Position numbers and translations under genes: made by a program
Shown here: positions 44,603 to 56,230 of the stretch, piece after piece
How positions within the stretch are numbered: the stretch's first letter is position 1
How the letters are laid out: the number at the start of each line of letters is the position of its first letter
Assembly (NCBI GenBank): GCA_030522415.1
Contig: CM060109.1
Span: 37,860,392-37,924,391, forward strand
Length of the DNA: 64,000 bases
Source: Channallabes apus
Lineage: Eukaryota; Chordata; Actinopteri; Siluriformes; Clariidae
Direction: 5' to 3'
The notes under the pieces: generated by a model
What the model saw: the letters and a program-made list of their open reading frames with translations, nothing else
What the model was told of the DNA's origin: nothing
Database searches by the model: none

Positions 44603-47600
44603 CTTCAGAGAGATAATTTAATTTCACTACCTATTTAAGGGCAATAACTTCAACTTCTGTGGTTTACCAAGTAGTACATTATGCACTACATAGCAATTAT
44701 ATACTATATGATCCCTAATGGATATGATAATGGTTTTCTATGGCAAGAGGGAAAATTAACAATATACAGATTATCATTGATCTCCTGAAAAAGACTCACT
44801 GCAGTCATTGGTTTCACCACACTTTGATCTCCACCACCAATCAAGTAGCTTGCTCTGACACCAACATCCTCAAACTTTGGGTTCTCCTGAATCCACTGGC
44901 TGAGAGCAATGGCACTGAGACGAGTCTTGGTGAAGATAATGCCCCTGGCTTCAGTTCTGTTGGTGTACTCCTCCAAAATGAGGGTCCTTAGCTGAGCCAA
45001 ACTATTATTCTCATACTGTGGATTTTTCATTAACTCTTGAAGAAGCTCTTTTTTAGCTGTTGAAAATCATAAAATGAACAGAAAAGAGAGAGATTGAAAG
45101 ATAAGAAGTGAGAGGTTAGAGGATTTAAAAGCCTGAAGGCATTTAGCAGCACATTTGGCTCTAGATTTAATTTCTTAATAAATTTGATACATAAATACAG
45201 TGAGTAGACATAGAGTCTTGGATTGCGAGTAACTTGGTCTGCGAGTGTTTTGCTAGACAAACAAAAATTTGTAATAAGTTGTAACTTGAAAAACGAACGA
45301 GGTCTTGATATACAAGTACTGTAGTATGCATGCACTTTGTCGAACCTTAAGTGATCACAATTGAATGGTTCTTCTCTCTCTCTCGCGCTGCATATTTGTG
45401 GGTAATCGTCTCCATTCTTAGTCTCAGTGCACATACACTTTTACTTTAACAACAGTAAAATGGAAATTTACGCGAAATCCTTAAAAGCATTCCCCGTGTG
45501 TATGTTTTGTGTGCAAGTGCGAGTGTTGTCCTATACAGTAACCCCCCCCCCAACCTCCTTCTCCTCATTCTTTACTCGTCAGATTCCAGCGACGATGCCT
45601 TTCTAAAGTAGTTTAATTGATTGATTCAATTGAAGTGATTCATTTTGTATTAATCATTTTAATATTAATATTTTTATGTTATGGTATGAATCGTATTTCT
45701 TATGGGGAAATTCTCTTTGATATACAAGCACGCTTTCGGTACAAATTATGCTCGCAATCAAGGATTCAACTGTAATAGTGAGGTGAACTCATCATGAAAG
45801 ATCTGAACATGTTTATCTGATCATCATGCATTATCATACTGCTGTTATAATACCATGAAATAATTTGAAGAGAAATCGCTCGGTATCAGTCATCTGAATG
45901 GTGTCCTCATCATCAGGGTTACATTTCTTCTTCATCTCTTCTTTGTAGTACTTGTTAAGGAAGTTGAAGGCATCACACATGCGGATATGGTTGCTCTGTA
46001 AGAGAGCCTCGTTGTATTGGCGCAGATGCTCTGCACAAACCCGCACTGCTTGATTGTCTTCTTTGGCAGCTAAGAACATAAAACAGTTATGTAGCATCAA
46101 AGGTACTGTTGCATCATTGTGAAAAAAAAAGTTATATGCATACTGATACAGTACTGTATTTAAAATGGCACTATTACTACTCACAAATTATATGTGACTT
46201 TGATAGTAATTTTTAGTTAGTTTTGTGACAGATCATTCAGAAGTTCTGAAGATCATACAGAGCTCCAGTTTGTGATCCATCAGTTCAGGAATTACAGAAT
46301 GGTAATGGTCGGGGAAGTGCAACTGATGGAGAGGAACCAGGTTGAACCGACAAGTAACAGCAGGTTCAAACCACTTATTATGTTTCCAAGTCTCTCTTAG
46401 AGTTGGAGTAGAAGGGAAGTCATAATCTCAGGTTTAAGTGCTTCCTTAAATCTTTTGCGGGGAACTGTGAACACCACTGCTCCTCAGTTTACAAGGACCA
46501 GCAATGAAGCTGTTTACAGCTGAAAACATCAGCCAAGATGTAAGCCATTGTATGTCAACTTAGTTAGATGTGAAAACAGTGTCTCAGGGATACAAAGTTA
46601 TTTTACCCAATTACTTTTGGCATATCATACCTGAAAAAGTAACTGGCTGACCCAAAGACAGTATTACAATTAACTCAGTATCACAGGTAATGAATAGGGC
46701 TCCCAAACATCAAAGCAGGCCACATGATTTTTCAATGTGAGGTGGTGTTAAGAATGCTAAGACTCATGTTGGTGAACTCTGTGATAATTCTTGTAGACAT
46801 GCAGGGTCTTTTCTCCAAGTTCTTAAAAAAAAAAAGTATAAAAAAAAAGTATTTGTTCGCCTGCCTTCACATGCATATAAACTTAAGTAACATAAGATTT
46901 TGAATCCATAAGGTTTAATATGATGTTAGACCATCATTTACAGCTATAACAGCTTGACCTCTTCTAAGAAGGCTTTCCACAAGGTTTAGGAATGTGTTTA
47001 TGAGAATTTTTGACCGTTTTTCCAACATCAGAGTCTGACCTTTTGTGAGGTCAGACACTGATGTTGGACGAGAAGGTCTGGTTCGCAGTCTCCGCTCTAA
47101 TTCATCCCAAAGATGTTTTATCGGGTTGAGGTCAGGACTTCGTGCAGGACTTGTCAGATTCTTCCATCCATGTCTTTGTTATCATGTCTTCACTTTTGCG
47201 CAGTCATGTCGGAACTGGTGTGGGGTTGTTTTTCAGGAGTTGGGCTTGGCCCCTTACTTTCAGTGAAAGGAAGTGCTGGACTGCAAACCAAGACATTTTG
47301 AAAAATTCCCAACTTTTTGGGAACAGTTTGCAGATGGCCCCTTCCTGTTCCCACATAACTGCTCAGAAGTGCACAACGTAAGGTCCCTAAAGACATGGAT
47401 AAGTACAGTAAGTTTGGTGTGGAAGAACTTGACTGGCCTGCACAAAGTCCTGACCTCAACTCCATAAAACATCCTTGGGATAAATTAGAGGCTTTTTATT
47501 AGGGCTAGAGGGCCACTAATTCTTATAACATTGCATAGAGTTCAGAAATTAGTAACTTGGACTTGACCCCAGGATAGCTGGCAACACCTTTTTGCATTAC

Positions 47601-50600
47601 TGCTCACATTGGGCATCAGAACACCCTGGCAGCTTCATCCTCAAAGCAAGATCTGCTGTTCCAAATGGATAGACAGATGTGAGTTTCGTCCTTTCGAATA
47701 AATCATAAACTAAGGACTTCAACTGAGCAGTCCAGGAAACACTCTTGGGTCTTATTTTCTGTGTGGTCCATGAGCTGAATCATATGTGTTACTTGATTCC
47801 TGAGAAACCTTTTTCCAGGCACTGCAGCAATTCCCCATCTGTGCCAGAGTTGTGTGTGCCTGCCACTGAAGTAACCCACAGCACTTGTTGTGGGATCGTC
47901 CCCATACAAAGGCAGGGATTCAAGCACATTTTTCTTCTACAATGTTATGTTTAAGTGAGATTGGGTGGGGGATTGTTTTTATCTCATGGAAAGTGCACAA
48001 TGTCTTTGCAAAATGGTTTTAATTTCTTTTATTACTTAAGTCAAAGACATTGGCTATTTAGAAGTATAAAAAATGCACAGCACTTTATTAGATGGTTTAG
48101 GACTCCTTTTTTATTGTGGATAATTCTGAATTCAGGTTGTCTATTTATGGATTTCCTTACAAGGAACCATAATATCCAAAAATACGATGGATGTTCTGGG
48201 TACAAAATGTGGAAGATAACACCATCTTTATGTACTGTAATAGCCAAAATTATCCCATTGGCCATATTTTACAGAGTAAAGAACTGGCCCTGAAACTTTT
48301 ATGACATCATTTTCTATGAGCACATGTTGTATAAATATTGTTCTTCTTGGGTAAAGGAGCACAGTTTAGTGTAAATGGCATTAAACAAAAGCTGTATATA
48401 GGAGTAAAATGTCTATTTTTCTGAAGAAATTGTAATTAAAAAGATTATTTTTACTGTTACCATTCAATTCATGTGCTCAATGTTTAATTTTACACTTCAG
48501 TCGACAAACTATTGATTTTTAACAATGGACATTGTTTTAAAGCAGACAGAAAGACAGCCAAGTAACAGACCTATTTTGTTTCATTAATGCATTTAATGTT
48601 TAAAAGCTGGTAATTGAAAATTATTATTTTTTTCCTTTCTTTTTTTCACCATTTCTGTCATTTATTGTCAAAGCACCAAACATAGTTACTGTATGTCCAT
48701 TCAAACATACTTGAAGGCCTTGATACAACAGCTTTTAGTGATTGGTTCATGCTAATAATCACAACAATTGAAGAGACTTTTGAGTCTGCTTTCATGCAGG
48801 CTTTGCCAAAAAATGGATTAAGGGGGATAGAGAATATCCTTTTCAAGGTTACAAATGGGATGTCTAGGGCGTTGTGGACACCACAGACATGTGTAAACAA
48901 AGACAGCATGGGATGGGGCATATGTGGTGCAGTTGCTTCAGTGTAGAAGTGTCACAGTATTTTCATGGATGAATTGGCTATTAATACTCACTAAGAAAAC
49001 AATCTCCACTAACTATGAAAGAAACATATTGTGGTAGTCTGGAACATGAAAAAAGTTTCTGCCTTACCATTCTGCTCTTTTTGCACCACCCACTGCTCAT
49101 AAATCTGTGTGCCTGGTTGGCACAGTGGGTTCAGTTGGCCATGTGTGTGAATCTCACTCATGATTCCTTTTATCACATCTCCAAAGGGATCCTTCAAATT
49201 GGCAAGACAAAATAGTAATGACAGAAATCTGTATTAGAAATCACACTTTCAACGATAATGACATTTTGTCACATAATAAAGATATATTTAAGTACATAAA
49301 ACTAACAACATGGTATTACAGAAACTGGATTCTAATTCAGCAGCAATAGGAACCTCAAATGTTAGGCCTCATCAAGGTGCCACTTGTATTAATCATACAG
49401 CACATGTTTACTTTGTACTGTATGTGTCTTGTGAAAAACTTAATAGGGTTAAGATGATCGAACAGTTTGCCATGAGTACTCAAGAGACAATGGGTTTAAT
49501 AAAATACAATTCAAAAGAACTGAAATTGAAACTACTGACTTTTCTCAAAGGTAAATAGGATAAAAGAATTTTATAATGTTTTTGGACATGCTTGTCAACA
49601 TCATTCACAGGAGAAACATAGACATAAATCACCCATCAGGAAATAACTGATCAATTGGAACTCTAAGCCAGTTGTGATAACAAGGATAGGTCTTTTTGTT
49701 ACTAATTTGTATGCCTGAAATACCTTTGAAATATACTTCAAACAGGGAGGAAGCTATTGAAGAAAATCTACTTCAGATATTTGACCATGCTGTGATCTTG
49801 CCCTTTGAATCAATTCCAAAAATCTCTTCATTTGTTGGTTTTAATGATATTTCCAAATAAATCCTATAAACATTTAAACAGTCATAATTAAGATAATTGA
49901 CTGATAAGTCAAATTGGTTAGATAGCCAGAAATGAGTCTTATGTTTCTGGACATCAATGTGTTTGTATCATCTTTGTATGGCAAACAGGAAAGATTGTAT
50001 TGTAGAAAAGTTTTTTCAGACATTTGAGATTACTACAGTATGACCTTGACCTAGTAGCAGAAGCATAAAGTAAAATAAAAAAAAAGTAAAAATAAAGAGC
50101 CTACAGGGCCCTGCGATTGATTGGCACCGGTATAGAAGATGAGTGAGTGAGTGAAAAGCCTACAGAATTTATATATTTTAATTATACATAAATGTTTATT
50201 TAATGCAGAATTGAACAAAGCTTTGTTCACTTCACTATTAATATTTTCTAGATAAACTATTTAATAATGAAGGCATGTAAGGGTATGCAAACTTTTGCAC
50301 TTCTCTCTCTAATGCAGCACACTTAAAGCATGCCTTTGTAATGTATTGTCATGTATTGTATGTCTTGTTTTCTAACGTGATGGTGTGCTTGGATGTGGTT
50401 GGTACCTCCTTTCTTTCCTGTGCACTTGCAATACGTTTGTATGGAACCTTGGGCTCTTCTCCGAGAGTTTTGGTCTTTATTGTGTAGGCGTCCAAGTTAG
50501 CACAAATCTGGAAGACATTAAAATAATGACTGCAGTTCATTCTGAAAAGTTACATCTGCTAAATTATGTGAAGTCAGTCTTGGCCTTAATAACACTGCTT

Positions 50601-53600
50601 CGCCAATGATAGCCTCCCTCCCTACAACTGTCCTAAAGTTACGAAAATGAGGGGAGAGACTTGTTATTTTAACTGTGAAAAGAGAGAAAAAGTGTAAACC
50701 TGTGTACAGAGAGTGCCTTGTTTTGTTTGAAAATTCCTTCAGAAAGAATGAAACACATGAGACACTTTATAGCCACACTGTGTACAGGGGCCATGTGAAA
50801 CATTAGGAACAGCTTGGTGCTGAAAGATAAGGTGGGATAAGGTTTTAGAGGGAAGAAACAGAAGGAAAACATTTAACTAAAGAGAACTGGTTATAGAAGG
50901 TGTGTCAGAAGGCCAACTAAAATGAAAATTAGATTTTTACCTGCTGCATCTACAGTAGATGAGAACTCACCGTGTGTAAGTATGCGTGAAAGTGCATTTA
51001 CCTTGAGAATGTGCTCCTCAGCTTTCTGTTGAGTCTTGGCCCCTCCAACTCCAGGTGAAGCGGTGAGGCCGAGGATCTGTGGCAGCGGCACTGGATCTTT
51101 TTGTTCCTTTTGCAACCTGGCATTCTTGTGCTTCTGTTTCAGGTAGCGGATCATGATGTGGTTGTACACGCCGCCCTTTTGTGTGTGATGGCACTCATCA
51201 ATTACCATCAAAGTGAATTCTGCCAAAAAAGCCAATAAGATCATTCTAACTTCAACACACTCCTGCCCACACACTCATGCATGTTGCTACTCTGAGGATT
51301 TTTTGATTTTGAAAAAAGTCATCTGTTGCAATTCCAGTTGGAATTGAATAAAAACATTTCAAGCAGAACCATTTTTAATCAATGTTATTGTTTTATTTGT
51401 AACTCAATACATTATGTCCAAACAGAATGATCTAAACATGGTCACTGATGTACTGTAAATGTTGACTCAGTGCACATCGTACACAGCTCACATAACATAA
51501 TCAATATTACGTTTATAATGTCATTTGTGTATTTTTCCGTTGCAATCCTCATCTTTGGTTCCGTGTGTACTTTTTTTTAGACAGTATTATGATTTTAGTA
51601 TGGTGCTGCATAATTTATACAAACTCTGAAGTAAATATCAATTATTAATACTGTTAACTTCTTGGATTAAGTTTATCAACACAGTTCCTATGCCGAGTTC
51701 ATTCAGTGCATATGGAGGAGTTAATTCGTAAAATTTGCACATAAATACAGTCCACGTCATGCCAGTGTTTGCCAAAGACAGAGGCGTGCCTCAGTTCTGA
51801 CTTCTGACTGAACTTGAGTCTATTGTTCTCTTGGTGGTGTCCACTTGATGGTAGAGCTGCATCAAGTTCATTACGTCTAAAGTTATGATTTCCAAACTGC
51901 ATCAGTAGGCTCATTAAAGGATAGATATTTGAGAAGTCCAGAGTAAGCAGAGCATTTAAAAACTGTAAATTAAGGCTTCAGTGATGTGAATAAGATATAT
52001 AAATGTTTTTAAGCTTTGTACTAGTTTTAAGATGTCCATGAAGTAATGTTTTTATCATTCCACACAAATTATTTCGAATGGTTTAAAATATCACAGGGAT
52101 ATTTTTTCTGTAATATTCCACATGTGGATGGAAATGAGCATGAATAGTAATGTAGTTAAAAGCAGATGTGTATAAAAAGCAATTGTGAAACAGTATGAAC
52201 ATTTGAATGATCTAAACTACTGGGGCCATGTACTGTACATATGTTGTTATGTACATGGCCCCAGTACCACAAGAAATCTCTCCTAATACTTTTCATATTT
52301 ATGTTGTGAGGCCTAGGTATCTACACACGCTATTTTCTTTGGAATTTCAACACCAGCCTTTGCTTTGTGCTAAAGGGGTAGCATTATAAACCTTATAAGT
52401 GTTGGGACTTAGTGTTTGGAGGAATATTTAAGGTTTTTCAAATCTGATTTAATTTCTTCTATTGAGCTATATATAAGTATATTACCATAGGCCTTTGTCA
52501 TTATACTGTAAATGTTCCAGTAACTTTGAAGTTTGTCAACCGTAACATAAGTACAATGAAAGTAATACAGAAATGCGTTCTAAAGCTAAGAATCATTTGT
52601 AGGCTCTGCAGACCTCTAACCTAATCTGAGGTGGTATCTTTCAAGGTTATGGTGTTTTAGTGCAAATTTAACTCTTTTATTTCCTTGGAACTAGCTGTAA
52701 GTTAGTTCTACTTGACCATAGGGCTAGTTCTGGGGAAAGAAAAGATATAATTTTATGGAAAATAAATGAAAAATATTGCTCAAGATGTAAGCATATCACA
52801 CTCATACACGGCAGCTACACTGCAGTATCACTTATAGCTTTGATAAGCATTTACATTAATGTACTGTAAAATAGTATCCACTTAGCATTCAAACTGCATA
52901 ACGTCTGGTTTCTTAGAACTGATAACAAACGTTAACTGACACAGACCTGTTAATACATGTTAAAAGTGTGTTTAACTTTTGCCTATCTCCTGTAAATTGC
53001 AGTAGTCAAATAATTTTTGCCTGGGAGCAGTTTTCTGCAATAAACATTTACCTAAAAACTAGGTTTAATGCTCATTCAGGGAACTAACATAGTTGCTGGG
53101 AAAACAAACAAACAACAAACTGGGACTGGGAGACTGCTATTAGGTACTAGGTGTGTAACTATTTCCAATGTTGTGTTGGGGTTTTACATTTAACATTATC
53201 CCTATGTCATGTAATCTATGCTGCTGCAATGTCAAAGTAAGTCATTTAAAAACAACACAATAACAAGAATGTCCCAACATCCATGACACTGCAAAGTTAA
53301 TATGGCCACAACTTGATAATAAAAAAATCCTGCCAGGAAGTCCTTAGTGACAAGAAGACTGAGGGAGAGTTCAGCACACTTCAATCTGAAAGTCATCATT
53401 TTAAGTCAAACATTTAGGCGTGATAATAATCGTATCAGAACTCCCCTTTACTTTATGCTACTACAACACATTCCACCAAACCTCCAGAGAAAAGCATTAA
53501 GTGTGCATGTGCATCACAGCCAGAACAATTATTTTAACAAAAATGTGTTTCACTAACTGTAAAGGTATTGCGTACTCATACAGATTGATTTAGCTTTTAT

Positions 53601-56058
53601 AGTGAAACAATGAACCTAAATCGTTAAGACAGGAAGAAAAAATTCCTCTGTGGATTTGATCAGTCAGGCAATTCACTAACTGATGACTAGAACAGACATG
53701 TGGCCAGAGACCAGTGGAAAAAAAGGAAACGAAGAGAGAAAAAAAAAACAGAAATATTCTTAAAACCAATAAACACCATATGTCACCTTGTAGTATTCAC
53801 TGCCAGAAAAACATCAAAAGTGGCAGCATAGACAGGAGGTTTAACATCAGGTGGACAGTGGATTGAGCTCTCCAATTTTAGCCACACAGTGAAGCTAAAT
53901 ATAGTGGAGATTTTACAGAAATGTAATGAAAAGGGTCACGGTAAAGCAAGTGTAACCTACGTGATAATGTGATCCTGTCCTCGTCACCTTGCTTGGGTTT
54001 TGCTAAAGAGTTTTCCAGGATTTGTGCAGTGCAGATTATGATGTCATTTTTCTCAACAACTTGTGGGAAGGAGATTTTGAGCTGTGAGTCTCCGCTCACT
54101 CTCTCAACAGAGTACAGATGCTTCAGAAACTGCCCAAACTCTGCTTTGTAGTGCTGCTCCACCAGGGGTACCTACGTACACAGAGTAAAGATGTCTTTTT
54201 ATTTCATAAAGAGCTTATGTTTTACTTTAAAGAGAATGCCCTGGAACAAAGACTAATGAAGTAAAATGATAACAGATATTATAGAGGGAGGGATACAGTA
54301 TAATATGAGCACTATGCAATATTAGAGTGCATTATTTGTTGAGAAATCTTGGGGCACTGGTGGCTCAGTGGTAGGTTTTTCAATTCAATTCAATTCAATT
54401 TTATTTGTATAGCGCTTTTACTGTAACAATTGACATTGTCCCAAAGCAGCTAGGTGTTTCGCCTGTCACGCGGAAGGCACGGGTACGATTCCCAGCCAGT
54501 GCTCAAAACCCCAGCCACTGGATGCAGTGCCAGACCCAAGCCCGGATAACGGGAGGGTTGCATCAGGAACGGCATCCGACTTAAAACCTGTGCCAAGTTG
54601 TAGTGCGGACTGGATATTCCACTGTGGTGACCCCTTGTCGGGAGCAGCCAAAAGACCAACAACAACATTTGTTGAGAAACCTTGGGGAAGTCTTTTTAGG
54701 TCTATAGACAGTAATGATCAGCAATATGCCTGCAATTTAAAGGTGGTGTTTTCAAATAAATCCCACAATAATCTGTTTGTCACTCTTATGAGTAAAGTCA
54801 CTTAAATTGTCACATGTCTGCATGAATATCTCAGTTTAAACTTACTCATGAATGTGTCAAATTCTTCAAAAAGACATCATGGGTCTAGATTTTAAAAACT
54901 TCTTCTAAAAAAAGTCATTCTATTTTCAGGAAAGCATCATCAGCCAAACATGGGATAAAGAGCTGTCAAGTGTGTTGGTTAAAGTATGCTGGATTAAAGC
55001 AATAAAGCAGAATGATTATTAAAATATTTATGATGATTGAAAGAAAACAATGTAAAAATAGTGAAAATCCTAGGTTTTTATATACATTGAATGTTTTAGT
55101 TTTAGAAGATTCAAAATTAAATAGTAGAAGATTGTTAAACTTCAATTATGTGAAAATTCATTGAAAATATCAACATACTCTAAAAAAAAAAGAATTTAAA
55201 ATTTTAATTCGGAAAATATTCTACTGCTTTCATTATCTTGATTTTTAGATCAAGTGAATTTTTTTTTCTTTATACTTTCAATAATAAAGAGCTAAAATAT
55301 CTGGACTCAGACCTCATGTAAACATATTATTCATACAAAAAATGTTGAAACATAGGGAATATATATAATATAGGGTCATTTTGGTGAATCAGATAAAAAA
55401 TATACAGTAACTTATATAGTAAATAGCTCTCTGCAGACAGAGTCAGAAGTCTGACCTGTCTGGAGTGTGACAGGAACTACTTTGGAGATGATTCAGATGA
55501 AACATAAAGCTAATGTCTTTCCACCTCAAACACTCACTGCATTTCCACCAGATCACATGAAAGTGTGGATCTTCTAAGCAGAGGTATTTTAGTCAAACAT
55601 GGAAAATTATCTAACTGAATTAAATTCTGTGAGAGGATCTAAAATCAGTGTTGAATTCGATTGATTCTATTTAAAAATGTATTGTATAAACTCTCTCATA
55701 TAGAAGATGTATTTGTTAAAATCCAGACATGTTCTAAAGGTTTATGCTACACAGAGGCAAGCTTGGATTGTATCATATACAGTAAAACCTCGGATTACGA
55801 GTAACACGGTTTGCGAGTGTTCCGCAAGACGGGCAAAGATTTTTAAAAAAATTTTGACTTGGAAAACTAGCATTGTCTTGGTTTACGAGCACCGAGTATC
55901 ATGTATCACGCATGCGCTTCTTGATTTGACACCGCGCGTCACGTGATCACAACTGAGCCAACGTTTTTTCTCTCTCTTGCGCTGCGGGTAATCATCTCCC
56001 CTGCTGGGTCTTAGTGCTCGACTCTTACTGGTACTGTTTAATCAACATCCGCGTGTGT

Positions 56059-56100
<42 letters not shown>

Positions 56101-56175
56101 CTTTCTCTTGTCAAATTACACACAAATTACGCACGCGCACACACATAATACACACGCTGCAGCGCAAGAGAGAGA

Positions 56176-56230
<55 letters not shown>

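Noticed and set aside
48658..48946. Small ORFs in an ifih1 intron
   Set aside because: Short, overlapping on both strands, no recognisable domain.
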